Notes: a model not told the origin generated them from the letters alone. Numbered from the stretch's first letter, positions 7,939-16,796 are shown. The stretch is 64,000 nucleotides of DNA from Sutcliffiella horikoshii (GCA_001636495.1 KV440964.1:4170666-4234665); one strand, 5' to 3'. Numbers and translations are program-made.

Positions 7939-8493
7939 CTACAGAGGGTTAGCCTTTAAAACTTCCTCACACGTACTGGAAGTTATAAAATAGCGAATTA
8001 GTGTTTCTTGCTCAAAAGTTTCACCTGTTGAGTCTTTATATACGATCTTAATTGCATCAGTAGAAGCAGTACCCTCAGAAGTGGAAGTTAAAGCAAATAC
8101 TAGATTCCATTCCTCATTTGGCTTTATTTTCGCATCAATCGCTTCTACCCGATCACCCCAATTCTCCGGCAGTGGAAATTCTGAGGTGTCTGTAGGTGGC
8201 CACTCACCAAATCCCAACAGCGCTTCATCAGGGTTAAGCTTTACAAGAACCGCTTCTTTAAGTTCCAGGCCATCAGCATTTACCAGAGAAATATCAGTAA
8301 TAGTAATTTCCTCATCTCCCTCATGTATGAGAAATGTATCCCCAAACATTCTGCTTGCTCCATCCCCTCCAGGGACACAGTCCATTCCAGGTGTTTCACC
8401 AAGGTTTAAACTGCTTCCAACTGGATTTGAGTTCGTGCATCCACTGATGATTAAAAATAAGGTGAGCAATAAGAGAGACTTTATCCGAATCAT
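7939..8493 (-). CDS. Hypothetical lipoprotein
   Basis: 184 residues with a type II signal (LLLLTLFLIISGC, lipobox ISGC). The rest looks like a small beta-sandwich (ITDISLVNADGLELKEAVLV; EEWNLVFALTSTSEG) with a late cysteine (TSSTCEEV). I do not recognise the family. Its ATG overlaps the stop of the upstream secreted-protein gene (ATGA), so the two are co-translated and probably act together. Confidence 0.75.
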   Translation of the reverse strand: MIRIKSLLLLTLFLIISGCTNSNPVGSSLNLGETPGMDCVPGGDGASRMFGDTFLIHEGDEEITITDISLVNADGLELKEAVLVKLNPDEALLGFGEWPPTDTSEFPLPENWGDRVEAIDAKIKPNEEWNLVFALTSTSEGTASTDAIKIVYKDSTGETFEQETLIRYFITSSTCEEVLKANPL

Positions 8494-9779
8494 AACGACC
8501 TCATCACCAAGCGTTTCGGAGACCCATTAGGTTTATCATGAGTACCGCAAAGCCTCCCGGCGGTTTTAAATTCATATTCTATTTTGGAATTGGTTGTGTA
8601 CCCGGTTTGGCTGGACAAGTCAATTCCAATTTTCCCGCTAAGCTTTGCGCCATTAGACCATGTTATAGTTTTGGTACTCGCCTTTTCTCCGCCACTTCCA
8701 GCTGATCTGTACGGTACACAGTAACTACTAGATGTTGTAGGAACACTTACACTTCGATGATTGGTTCCGCCTTCATGTTTGATCGGTCTAACAGACCAAG
8801 AAAAGCTTGGGCCTGGGCTACGGGTAGTAGTGCAATATTTTCCATATGAAAAATAAGTATCTAGATGACGTGAAGTGGCCGAAGTGTACCATGGCCATGT
8901 AGTTGTAGTGCTTCTTGATCTAGTAACAGTACCACTTGAACTAAACGATCCATATTTACCAGATGCGGAGATACCAACACCTAAAGTACTTGAAGCACTT
9001 CCAGAATACGTGAATTTCATATTCTTTCCACTTGTTGCTGTATGAATGGAGCCAACATTCACCAGTCGATCTCCTAAATTCTCAACTAATTTAGTACCTG
9101 TGGTAGGACAGCCGTTTGCAAAGTCTGCTGGTAATGAATTATTTCCTACCTCTGTGTAAAGCCCTGTATCTACTTCAGAGACTATCTCTTCACCTTCTAC
9201 CGTGGAAGCTGAAGGATTGTTCAAATGCAAATTAACACCTATAGCATTAACTACCTGACCCGTGGTGTGGTCAACTTGCGCCCCAAAAGGATTATTTTCA
9301 TTTTCCTTTTGTGTGGGTTCGATAGTAAAACTATACGTTACCGTTCCTGACTCAGTCCAAGCAACAACGTCGACATCCATCATTCCGTCTTTAGACCATA
9401 AATCAGATATGTCTATACTTGGGTCTATACTAAGCTTAAAATGTCCTTTCGAATCCGTTACTGTTTTTGCAATCGGAACAAGATCGAATGTGTCACCCTC
9501 TTTCATCGAACCAAGTTTTTCTGAACTAGGCCATGCCTGAAGATAAACGGCAGCGTTTTTAGCCGCTTGTCCCCCGTCATAGTTCAAGATTTGACCGGTA
9601 ACAACCGGGTTGACATCTAAGTCTCTCGTATCCGCAACCTCCGTTAGCCACCCTTCAAACTCAGCTTTTTCCCCACTAGCTGTACTCTTTTCGTTTGCAG
9701 ATACATTAAACGTCGTGCTCATCAACAAGACAATCACTAAAGACCATAACCCAAAAGCAACATGAAACTTCTTTTTCAT
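8490..9779 (-). CDS. Secreted protein of unknown function
   Basis: 429 residues with a Sec signal peptide (about residues 1-28, cleavage near NVSANEKS). Residues about 50-160 resemble a carboxypeptidase-regulatory-like beta-sandwich (VTGQILNYDGGQAAKNAAVY, KTVTDSKGHFKLSID). The C-terminal half is rich in Ser/Thr/Gly/Tyr with cysteines at GCPTTG, YGKYCTT, SSYCVPY and RLCGTH that could pair. No enzyme motif is seen. GGAGG lies 8 bases before the ATG. It forms an operon with the lipoprotein gene that overlaps its end. Confidence 0.75.
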   Translation of the reverse strand: MKKKFHVAFGLWSLVIVLLMSTTFNVSANEKSTASGEKAEFEGWLTEVADTRDLDVNPVVTGQILNYDGGQAAKNAAVYLQAWPSSEKLGSMKEGDTFDLVPIAKTVTDSKGHFKLSIDPSIDISDLWSKDGMMDVDVVAWTESGTVTYSFTIEPTQKENENNPFGAQVDHTTGQVVNAIGVNLHLNNPSASTVEGEEIVSEVDTGLYTEVGNNSLPADFANGCPTTGTKLVENLGDRLVNVGSIHTATSGKNMKFTYSGSASSTLGVGISASGKYGSFSSSGTVTRSRSTTTTWPWYTSATSRHLDTYFSYGKYCTTTRSPGPSFSWSVRPIKHEGGTNHRSVSVPTTSSSYCVPYRSAGSGGEKASTKTITWSNGAKLSGKIGIDLSSQTGYTTNSKIEYEFKTAGRLCGTHDKPNGSPKRLVMRSL

Positions 9780-10207
9780 TCTCCAACCTCCTTTATATTT
9801 TTTTATATGTAAAATGACTCTTAGAAGCTTTATACAGTATTAGAAATATTTTACTTTACATTGCACTAATTTAATATAGTTACAATTAACTAAATACTCT
9901 TATTATTAACTTCAGAATAAGAACTATTTGCTAGTTTTTAAAATAGAAATAGACAAACGTTAAAGTGGTTGGCCTGGAAAAAAGCATACAGAATTTTTGG
10001 GATAGGTTGAGGAGGTTAGAAAGGACAGGTTCCTCGACCCACTAATGGATACTTGCAGGGGAAAAACGGGTCACGGTGCCTGTTCCCTCGATTCCCTCAC
10101 ATGCTAAAAGCCTCATTTATCACCATTTACACAATATTTACACATTTATCAAACCTCCTGTTGTAAGCTATTTATGTATCGAAGCAACCACGAGGAGGAG
10201 AAACGGT
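9780..10207. other. Divergent intergenic region with a family A repeat
   Basis: The region between the divergent secreted-protein and nuclease genes is AT-rich and holds a diverged copy of repeat family A at about 10022-10087 (GGACAGGTTCCTCGACCCA ... CGGGTCACGGTGCCTGTTCCC, with an enlarged middle). I see no further gene or clear operator. Confidence 0.6.
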
Positions 10208-11371
10208 TTGAACCGATTTAACAAAAAAGTTAGAGGCATATTTATTTTCCTATTTGCTTTTACCCTTGCATGCTCCCATGCCGTACCTGATAAGATGAGC
10301 GCTGCCGGTTCCGGTACTTGGAGCTCTCCGTTTACTGTCAATCAAGCAAACTCCAATCAAAACGGTTCTACTAAGACTGTTGAAGGTTATGTAGTGGGAC
10401 AACCAACCGCAACCAACACAGTGGTTACGAGCAATTTCCCTAACGACTACGCATTAGCGTTAGCCGACAGTCCGTCTGAAACAAGCACATCCAATATGAT
10501 TTATGTGCAAATTCCCTCTTCCTTCCGTTCAGGGTATGGATTAAAGAGCAACCCAGACCTAATGGGGAAGAAATTGAAGGTCACTGGTTCTTTATCAGCT
10601 TACTTCTCTCATTCAGGTGTCACAACTTCTTCGGCATTTGAAGATGTTGATGGAGGTACACCGGATCCCACTGACCCACCACCAAGCTACGATGAATATT
10701 ACAGTTCTGCAGAAGGTAAAACAGGATTCGAATTAAAACAAGCGCTTCATAATATCATTGACGATCACCAGACTCTTTCCTATGCTGCCGTGTGGGATGC
10801 GTTGCGTCAAACAGATGAAGACCCAGCAAACTCCAATAATGTTCTTTTACTGTATACCGGCCGTTCGCAATCCAAATTCACGAACGGGGGCGGAGTAGAC
10901 GACTGGAACCGCGAGCACGTTTGGGCAAAATCTCATGGAGACTTCGGGACATCACAAGGCCCTGGAACAGACCTTCACCACCTGCGCCCAACGGATGTGA
11001 CCGTAAACTCCTCTAGAGGAAACCTAGACTTTGATAACGGTGGAAGCCAGCATGCGGAAGCACCAGGAAACTATTATGACAATGATTCCTGGGAGCCGCG
11101 CGATGAAGTAAAAGGCGACGTGGCACGCATGATTTTCTATATGGCGGTTCGCTATGAAGGAGACAGCGGGGAACTAGATTTAGAGATTAATAACAACGTA
11201 AACAACGGCAGTGCCCCTTACCACGGCAAACTATCCGTCCTGCTACAATGGCATGTAGATGACCCCGTGGATGCAAGAGAAATCCGCCGCAACAATATCA
11301 TTTTCGAAAACTACCAAGGAAACCGCAACCCATTCATCGACCACCCGGAATTTGCGGAGATGATTTGGTAG
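10208..11371 (+). CDS. Extracellular endonuclease (endonuclease I family) with N-terminal OB-like domain
   Basis: 387 residues from a TTG at 10208 with GAGGAGG upstream. A signal peptide (IFIFLFAFTLACS) is followed by an OB-fold-like region (WSSPFTVNQANS ... KTVEGYVVG), a Pro/Thr linker and an endonuclease I domain. Its signature is present: DDWNREHVWAKSHGDFG, GTDLHHLRPTDVTVNSSRGN and DVARMIFYMAVRYEG. These his-Me finger nucleases (B. intermedius BsnI, B. subtilis YurI) degrade RNA or DNA outside the cell with Mg. Monocistronic, with a strong terminator. Confidence 0.9.
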   Translation: MNRFNKKVRGIFIFLFAFTLACSHAVPDKMSAAGSGTWSSPFTVNQANSNQNGSTKTVEGYVVGQPTATNTVVTSNFPNDYALALADSPSETSTSNMIYVQIPSSFRSGYGLKSNPDLMGKKLKVTGSLSAYFSHSGVTTSSAFEDVDGGTPDPTDPPPSYDEYYSSAEGKTGFELKQALHNIIDDHQTLSYAAVWDALRQTDEDPANSNNVLLLYTGRSQSKFTNGGGVDDWNREHVWAKSHGDFGTSQGPGTDLHHLRPTDVTVNSSRGNLDFDNGGSQHAEAPGNYYDNDSWEPRDEVKGDVARMIFYMAVRYEGDSGELDLEINNNVNNGSAPYHGKLSVLLQWHVDDPVDAREIRRNNIIFENYQGNRNPFIDHPEFAEMIW

Positions 11372-11389
11372 GACGGTCTACAAGGACAT

Positions 11390-11429
11390 AAAAAGCCCCC
11401 ATTTCATCGTACAGAAATGGGGGCTTTTC
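11390..11429. terminator. Two-way terminator between convergent genes
   Basis: AAAAAGCCCCCATTTC pairs with GAAATGGGGGCTTTT, with A and T runs on both sides. Confidence 0.9.
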
Positions 11430-11464
11430 AACAGAATGGTTCTTTTTCATATTTCTACTTTACA

Positions 11465-12349
11465 TCATTCACCCGGCAACGTGGAGATGTATTCTTTCAC
11501 CACTTCATACACATATCCTTGGTTGGCTGCTGCTGTTTCTGGTTTGTATTTGCCTCCGTTTACTTTGTTATTGGAGAGTATTCTAATGCCTAAGAATGGG
11601 ATATCATACGCGCCTGCGATTTGAGCAGCTGCAGCTCCTTCCATTTCTTCTACGGATGTGCCGTATTTTTCATGGAACCATTTAATTCGATCTACTTCAT
11701 TATTCCACACATCCGCAGAGCCGATTGTCCCCTGAACAATTTTCCCCTCTATATATGTATCTACTACGGCATTGGCAGCGGCGAGCAGGTCTTTATCTCC
11801 CTCATAATAACGAATCTTTTCGGCATTAGGATCTTCCCCTGCACTACCTTCAGAAGCCATCAAGTCCATCGGCTTCCATACAGTTGGATCAATTCCTTGG
11901 TTTTCATCCTTATCTGCTGTCTTTAATGAACCAAGGTTGGTCGTTCTTTCCCCTAACACGATATCAAATACATTTAGATCTGCATCATGTCCGCCTGATG
12001 TTCCTTGGTTGATGATGGCAATCGGGTTGTATCTCTCAATAGCAACTGCAGTAGCTGCTGCCGTATTTTCCATCCCTTTACCGGTTTTCGCAACGATGAC
12101 CGGGTAATTATCTAACGTCCCTATGTAAAATACAAACGATCCTGATTTTTCTTCCTTCACGTTTTCCAGTCTATCTGCAAATTTTTCTGCTTCAATCGGC
12201 ATCGGCCCTTGAACCATGATTGGCCTTTGCTTTTCCTTTTCCTTACCTGATGCTGATTGAGTCTCAGAACTGCAGCCTGCAAATACCGACACTAACAGTA
12301 CTGCAATCAAAGTTAATGAAGCGAATTTTCTTACCATAATGTTTTTCAT
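11465..12349 (-). CDS. Exported MTA/SAH nucleosidase-like lipoprotein
   Basis: 294 residues. A lipoprotein signal (LIAVLLVSVFAGC) precedes a phosphorylase/nucleosidase superfamily domain: an early substrate strand (MVQGPMPIEAEKF), INQGTSGGHD in the middle, and VEEMEGAAAAQIAGAYDIPFLGIRILSNN, where MEGAA is the ribose-binding glutamate motif of MTAN-type enzymes. It would split 5'-methylthioadenosine, S-adenosylhomocysteine or related nucleosides outside the membrane. GGAGAG lies before the ATG. A purine riboswitch heads the transcript, which ties the gene to purine supply. Confidence 0.85.
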   Translation of the reverse strand: MKNIMVRKFASLTLIAVLLVSVFAGCSSETQSASGKEKEKQRPIMVQGPMPIEAEKFADRLENVKEEKSGSFVFYIGTLDNYPVIVAKTGKGMENTAAATAVAIERYNPIAIINQGTSGGHDADLNVFDIVLGERTTNLGSLKTADKDENQGIDPTVWKPMDLMASEGSAGEDPNAEKIRYYEGDKDLLAAANAVVDTYIEGKIVQGTIGSADVWNNEVDRIKWFHEKYGTSVEEMEGAAAAQIAGAYDIPFLGIRILSNNKVNGGKYKPETAAANQGYVYEVVKEYISTLPGE

Positions 12350-12523
12350 ACGGAATCTCTCCTAAGTAGTATTTTCTTGCTGCTCTGGTCAAAAGAAAAA
12401 GGCCTAGAAAATAGAATAATTTCTACCCTCTACACCTACGAGTTCAAGTATAAATAACGACACAAACATATAGCCCTGCATCAATAGTTGGAATCAACAA
12501 ATAAGCGGATCTTCCCTATACTT

Positions 12524-12595
12524 TCAATCGTAGTCCAGTTCTTTCAGGGAACCGGGTAGAGACACTCAGACCATATTACCGAGTATATACGAGTA
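12524..12595 (-). promoter_or_regulatory. Purine riboswitch aptamer
   Basis: On the minus strand the three-way junction can be traced: P1 TCGTA/TACGA, P2 ACTCGG/CTGAGT with loop TAATATGGT, the conserved GTCTCTACC joining segment, P3 CCGGTTC/GAACTGG with loop CCTGAAA, and GACTACG closing the junction. The specificity base in GACTACG is C, as in guanine/hypoxanthine-type aptamers rather than the U of adenine ones. Loop 3 differs slightly from the common CCGTAAA. The expression platform downstream (about 12400-12520) is not clear: a weak stem followed by CCTTTTTCTTTT may be the terminator. Confidence 0.85.
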
Positions 12596-12621
12596 AATCT
12601 ATTTAATTTTACTACTTTCCT

Positions 12622-12650
12622 AATATAACAAACGGACATGGAATTTTCAA
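12622..12650 (-). promoter_or_regulatory. SigA-type promoter of the riboswitch transcript
   Basis: On the minus strand TTGAAA (12650-12645) and TATATT (12627-12622) are 17 bases apart, 27 bases before the aptamer. Confidence 0.7.
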
Positions 12651-12765
12651 ATAAAATGCGAATATTAATTAAATATACCTATATAAATGTTCGTTTTTGT
12701 TCGTTTTTTTAATAGAAAAATAGTTATTTCCTCTACTTTTTCCTCGAAATTACTATTTTCTATAC

Positions 12766-12796
12766 AAAAAAGCTTGAGGATCATGACCCTCAAGCC
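12766..12796 (-). terminator. Terminator after the immunity-type genes
   Basis: GCTTGAGG and CCTCAAGC form the stem; on the minus strand it ends in TTTTTT. It closes the operon that begins with the LXG toxin. Confidence 0.85.
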
Positions 12797-12823
12797 AAAC
12801 ATAATTATAAAAATAAACTGCCC

Positions 12824-13300
12824 TTATGATTGCTTTAGTCTAGTAATATCACAATTATCTATTGAGAATTTCTCCAAAAACTCTAATGCCTTTTGAGTCA
12901 CCACTAATTCGCCTTTTAGCGATAAAGAGAAATGATGTCCTGACCAATTTTTAAAGCTCTCCTCTTCCATTTCTACTGTTCCAAGTGGAATAAATCTAGT
13001 AAAAAAAGGTAGCTCTTTGTTAGGATACAATTCCTTAAATTCATCAGAGGTCGTTATATAACAATCTTCAAGTTTATAGTCCCTAAATTTGCTCTTTATT
13101 AGTTCATTTTTTAGATTATTAGAAATTATGAAGGTAGGTGTGGACTCTATAAGGTCGTCTCCTAGCCAGCCTTCAAACTCGTAATGCAAAAATTCAACCT
13201 TACCGGATATGCCATCTTTTTTCACATTTTCTTCTGTTCCATATATTGTTTGTTCACCATGGCCACCAGAAACTTCTGGTTCTAGAAAATACAGTATCAT
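12824..13300 (-). CDS. Probable immunity protein (Imm11/DUF1629-like)
   Basis: 158 residues, soluble, without membrane segments. The C-terminal part (FSLSLKGELVVTQKALEFLEKF, then NCDITRL) resembles Imm11-type immunity proteins, in which a late strand-helix pair of this kind is typical. It is the last gene downstream of the LXG toxin and starts 3 bases after a broken SUKH gene, so it may protect against a different toxin (an orphan immunity gene). The family call is from pattern only. Confidence 0.55.
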   Translation of the reverse strand: MILYFLEPEVSGGHGEQTIYGTEENVKKDGISGKVEFLHYEFEGWLGDDLIESTPTFIISNNLKNELIKSKFRDYKLEDCYITTSDEFKELYPNKELPFFTRFIPLGTVEMEEESFKNWSGHHFSLSLKGELVVTQKALEFLEKFSIDNCDITRLKQS

Positions 13301-13302
13301 TT

Positions 13303-13682
13303 TTACTCCATATCAATATAATATCTGTCGTCTTCCATTACTTTCTTCAAAAACTCTTCTAAAGAATCAGCTATCTTTATCTCGTCGTAATAAATTGAAT
13401 TATTTTTCTCCTCTCTCAAGTCAATTAATAAAAGTGCACTTTCATTTGCTTCAAAAAATATTAATTTTCCATCTTCAAGTTCTTCATATGCTTCTATATC
13501 AGGATAAAATTCAAAATCATTCACTTTTAATCTGGCATCTCTTATAGAAGCTGGTCCCATAATACGATTAATAACTCATTAGGGAATTTCAGGCCAAGGG
13601 TTGATTCAACTTCTTCTATTTCTTTTTCATTTACAGGGAAAAACTGATTGCCTACTTGGTTCTTAATAAAATTATATTTCAT
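13303..13682 (-). pseudogene. SUKH (SMI1/KNR4) immunity gene with internal deletion
   Basis: The first part, from an ATG at 13682 (FPVNEKEIEEVESTLGLKFP, then NELL), is the N-terminus of a SUKH protein and ends in a stop. The second part, in another frame (IMGPASIRDARLKVNDFEFY, then ESALLLIDLREE and IADSLEEFLKKV), is the C-terminal half. At the join CGTATTATGGGACCA reads RIMGP in the second frame. About 20 residues (the Gly-rich turn typical of the family) are missing, so a deletion rather than a point frameshift broke the gene. The downstream piece still has an ATG at 13560 and could give an 85-residue product. Confidence 0.75.
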
Positions 13683-13742
13683 AAATTTGTTCCAAACTTT
13701 CTTAAAGATTGGATGAGAATTTCTTATTCCGAAGTTTTCCGG

Positions 13743-14063
13743 TTATTTTAATTTTTTATACTCTTGTGCCACAGATAATAGCTTATCTCCAAGTTTTGAA
13801 TGTATATCCCAAGAATCTACTATTTGTCTAGTATAAGTTGGGTAATACTTTTTGGGAGATAACTCCCTCTTCATTTTACATAACTCATTAAATATAGATT
13901 CTAGTTGCACTTTCGAGGGTATCTCATTACTATCTATCAACCCTTCTCTTCTAGCCTCGATTTCTTGTGATAAGTCCTCTAAAACTTTATCTATTAAACC
14001 TATTACTTTGTTTTGTTGTCTTTCTAAGGTTCGATTAATTTTGTTCTGTCCATTATCCACCAT
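13743..14063 (-). CDS. Probable cognate immunity protein of the LXG toxin
   Basis: 106 residues, helical and charged (NRTLERQQNKVIGLIDKVLE; LESIFNELCKMKREL; DIHSKLGDKLLSVAQ). The ATG at 14063 has AGGAGG 9 bases before it and lies inside the last 40 bases of the toxin gene, the usual arrangement for a toxin and its own immunity gene. No family is recognised; function is inferred from position. Confidence 0.7.
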   Translation of the reverse strand: MVDNGQNKINRTLERQQNKVIGLIDKVLEDLSQEIEARREGLIDSNEIPSKVQLESIFNELCKMKRELSPKKYYPTYTRQIVDSWDIHSKLGDKLLSVAQEYKKLK

Positions 14064-15889
14064 TGATTTGCTCCTCCTATATATTGTGATCCAAATTGAT
14101 ATTGAGGTGCAGCTCCTCCAGTTATCATTTGAGTTCCAGATGGTACTCGCCACTGTTTTATCCCAGTCATCCCATTCCAATCAGGAGGTAGAGCAAGATT
14201 TCTACGATTAGTTAGGGGATCAAAGGTTTCAAACAAATATGAGCCTTGTGGATATGCTTTTATACCATTATCGTGGAATCTTAAACCAAATGTATTATCT
14301 CCTGCTATTTCCATTTTAATTGTACCAACATCAAAGGATTCAAGAATCTCTTTCCTTTTATATCTAGAAACCCCCTGCGCTTTTAAATATTCAGATGCTT
14401 CTTTAACTCCACGGTATGGTTCAGGTAAAGCTTTAACCTTACCCGCCTCAACCTCAATCCTATCAATAATATCCTTTTTATTATCTTCAAGTTTTCTATT
14501 AATATTAGCACTATCAATCGTATTATAAGGTCCCCCAGCAAGTGATAGTTGCGATTCGTTGTTAGGAGGAAGGAAATCCTTCATAAGTTCACGTACTTTA
14601 TTAATCCCTGTAGCTTTGAGGCCTGCGGCAGTGCCTTTGATTGCTACTTGCTGTGTTTTGATAGTGCCTTTCACTGAAGTAGAAAAGTCTTTAAGTTTGG
14701 CTTTCTGACTTTCTATCATAAGTTGCACTTTGTGCTGCATTTGCCTTCCAGGACCGCCTCCGAGCTTCCCTAGCTTTCCAGCTTTCGCTATTTTCGGAAT
14801 GGAAGTAATCCCTTTTCCTCCCGCCACGGTAGCAAGTGCATAGCCAAACCATTCTCCACGCGTCTCCGCAGTTCCATAAACAACTTGATCATTGTATGAA
14901 TCTATTAAAGATTGGCCGATTTCCAGAAGTATTCCGGGGTCGTCTGCAACAGCTGCCACAAAATCGACGGTCTCAATAAGTACTTCATCTGGTTCGGTTA
15001 GAACTCTTCCTGCAAATTCCACCGTTTCCTTGAAGACAGCAAATCCACCCTTAAAAAGACCTATAGTAAAATCTACGCCAGATTCCACTACTCCTTTAGG
15101 CTCCGGCCTTGCACAACTTGGGTTTACCCACTTATCAAACGACGCCGCATGTCCCACCGAGTAAAACACCCCAAGCTCTGGATAGTGTTGACTATTCCAC
15201 CGCTCCATAACGGTCTTATTATACAGCCGCGTCTGCAACTGCCCGTATGCCTCCAAATCCTGAAGCATCACCGGCGAAAAGTTCTTCACATTTATCTTAC
15301 CAGATTCAAACTGCAGGTTCATTTCTTCTATGTAACGCTTGATTAGTGACAAATCCTCAACCAAAGCAGTGAACGACTGGGTTTGTTGGTGATCGAACTG
15401 GTGCAGCTTGTCCACCGTTTGCCTTGCTGACTGTTTGGCTTGCTGGATTCCTTCGTGAAACTGGTGATCCTGCAACCTTGGCAGATAAACGATATCACTG
15501 ACACGACTGAGTTGGGCGTTCGCCTCCCCTGTCAGCTCGGCTACCATTAGGTTAATTTGATTTAATCCGTCCTCAAGTACACTCGTCAGGAAGGACTCAT
15601 CGATAAATCCGCGGGAATCCCCCTCCAGCCCGTCCATCTCAAATTGAAGCTGTTGAAGCTTCGATTGAAAGTTTGTGAGAAACGATTGGAAGAACTGCAG
15701 AAATGGGAGATGCGCGTATTCGTAAAACCGTCTAATTGCGTTGGCACCCTTCCCGCGAAAAGAATCCTTTGAAGCGACAAAAGACCGAATGCTATTTTCC
15801 ACGCCATTTAATTGTTTTTCTAATTGCGACAGTTGCTGGGTCATCCCTCGTATTCCCTCATGCAGAGATGACACATCTAAAACCTTCAT
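14024..15889 (-). CDS. LXG-domain polymorphic toxin (type VII secretion substrate)
   Basis: 621 residues. Residues 1-205 form an LXG domain (long helices, beginning KVLDVSSLHEGI), followed by a pretoxin linker with glycine- and alanine-rich helices (VDFTIGLFKGGFAVFKETVE; WFGYALATVAGGKG) and a variable C-terminal toxin domain from about residue 470. That domain carries GIKAYPQGSYLFETF, LALPPDWN, WRVPSGTQMITGGAAPQ and GGANQWWIMD, a pattern reminiscent of ADP-ribosyltransferase/NADase-type toxins (RLPP, G-x-AAPQ, GGxxQ), but I cannot assign it firmly. Two ATGs (15892, 15889) follow AGGAGG; the second is better spaced. Secretion would use a type VII apparatus encoded elsewhere. The small chaperone-like genes often found upstream are absent. 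Confidence 0.88.
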   Translation of the reverse strand: MKVLDVSSLHEGIRGMTQQLSQLEKQLNGVENSIRSFVASKDSFRGKGANAIRRFYEYAHLPFLQFFQSFLTNFQSKLQQLQFEMDGLEGDSRGFIDESFLTSVLEDGLNQINLMVAELTGEANAQLSRVSDIVYLPRLQDHQFHEGIQQAKQSARQTVDKLHQFDHQQTQSFTALVEDLSLIKRYIEEMNLQFESGKINVKNFSPVMLQDLEAYGQLQTRLYNKTVMERWNSQHYPELGVFYSVGHAASFDKWVNPSCARPEPKGVVESGVDFTIGLFKGGFAVFKETVEFAGRVLTEPDEVLIETVDFVAAVADDPGILLEIGQSLIDSYNDQVVYGTAETRGEWFGYALATVAGGKGITSIPKIAKAGKLGKLGGGPGRQMQHKVQLMIESQKAKLKDFSTSVKGTIKTQQVAIKGTAAGLKATGINKVRELMKDFLPPNNESQLSLAGGPYNTIDSANINRKLEDNKKDIIDRIEVEAGKVKALPEPYRGVKEASEYLKAQGVSRYKRKEILESFDVGTIKMEIAGDNTFGLRFHDNGIKAYPQGSYLFETFDPLTNRRNLALPPDWNGMTGIKQWRVPSGTQMITGGAAPQYQFGSQYIGGANQWWIMDRTKLIEP

Positions 15890-16039
15890 CATTCCCCTCC
15901 TCTCGCTATCATTTTACAAAAACTGTATATGCATAACTATCACGTTTCGACCTGTTTGGAGAAATTCCTGCATAGAATTGCAAAATGAGAGATTTGACCT
16001 ATAAGGGAGGATACCTCATTCACACTTTAAAGGAGTTAC

Positions 16040-16059
16040 GGGCCGGCGTGCCTGTCCCT
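16040..16059. repeat. Half copy of repeat family A
   Basis: GGCCGGCGTGCCTGTCCCT matches one arm of the palindrome; the other arm is missing. The flank CAACCCAAAA after it recurs after the half copy near 19430. Confidence 0.6.
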
Positions 16060-16131
16060 TCAACCCAAAAAGGGGTTTCCCACTTCCTTGTAGAATAGTT
16101 CACTTATAGGAATCAAAAAGGAGGAAAAATA

Positions 16132-16575
16132 ATGAACCGTTTAAATATCATTACACTCGGCACAAAGGACATCTTAAAATCCCATCAATTTTACAAGGAG
16201 TTAGGCTTTGACACGTCCATCAGAGGACCAGAATCCGCTCCAGCCATTATCTTTTTCAAAAATGAAGGCACACGAATCGCGCTTTATCCCGTAGAAGAAT
16301 TAGCGAAAGACGTGAATGAGCAGCAACCTCCAGCTATTGAAAAAGGTTTTCCGGGAATCACCTTGGCTTATAATACAAAATCCATAGATGAAGTGGACGA
16401 AGTCATGAAGAAAGCGGAGTTAGCAGGAGCGACCATTCAGAAAAAGCCGCAGAAAACGGACTGGGGTGGATATAGTGGTTACTTTACCGATCTTGATGGC
16501 TACTATTGGGAAGTTGCTTATGGGGAAGCTTGGGAATTTGATGAGTCGAATATGTTGGTTATAGAGGATATGTAA
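16132..16575 (+). CDS. VOC-family (glyoxalase/bleomycin-resistance fold) protein
   Basis: 147 residues with paired beta-alpha-beta modules: NIITLGTKDILKSHQFYKEL at the start and YSGYFTDLDGYYWEVAYGEAWE at the end, with Asp/Glu/His positions that could bind metal. Such proteins are lyases, dioxygenases or antibiotic-binding proteins; the substrate is unknown. AAGGAGG lies 7 bases before the ATG. It is followed by a hairpin. Confidence 0.88.
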   Translation: MNRLNIITLGTKDILKSHQFYKELGFDTSIRGPESAPAIIFFKNEGTRIALYPVEELAKDVNEQQPPAIEKGFPGITLAYNTKSIDEVDEVMKKAELAGATIQKKPQKTDWGGYSGYFTDLDGYYWEVAYGEAWEFDESNMLVIEDM

Positions 16576-16579
16576 AGCA

Positions 16580-16601
16580 GCTACAGGCGTTGGCCTGTAG
16601 C
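16580..16601. terminator. Hairpin shared by the ends of two convergent genes
   Basis: GCTACAGGC and GCCTGTAGC form a perfect 9-bp stem with loop GTTG. It also encodes the last codons of the minus-strand gene that ends at 16581. The same hairpin recurs at 19312. Confidence 0.65.
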
Positions 16602-16796
16602 ATTTAGTTCATTTTCTAATTCTTCTATTTCTAAAAACCACTTATCTCGTGTACTATACAATATTTCGCGGACAAAAGTAGAAAAGTTATCTTTATTTTG
16701 GTTTATTTCTTGTTCTAATTTCTCAAGATCCACTCTTAACTTTTCAACAACTTCTTTCTTTTCTTCTATAGAAATAAACTCATAAATTCTCCTCAT
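16581..16796 (-). CDS. Small helical hypothetical protein
   Basis: 71 residues, predicted helical and charged (EEKKEVVEKLRVDLEKLEQE), no signal or motif. AGGAG lies 9 bases before the ATG. A degraded copy lies at 19307-19383. Function unknown; position between toxin loci suggests an immunity or accessory role (weak inference). Confidence 0.55.
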   Translation of the reverse strand: MRRIYEFISIEEKKEVVEKLRVDLEKLEQEINQNKDNFSTFVREILYSTRDKWFLEIEELENELNATGQRL

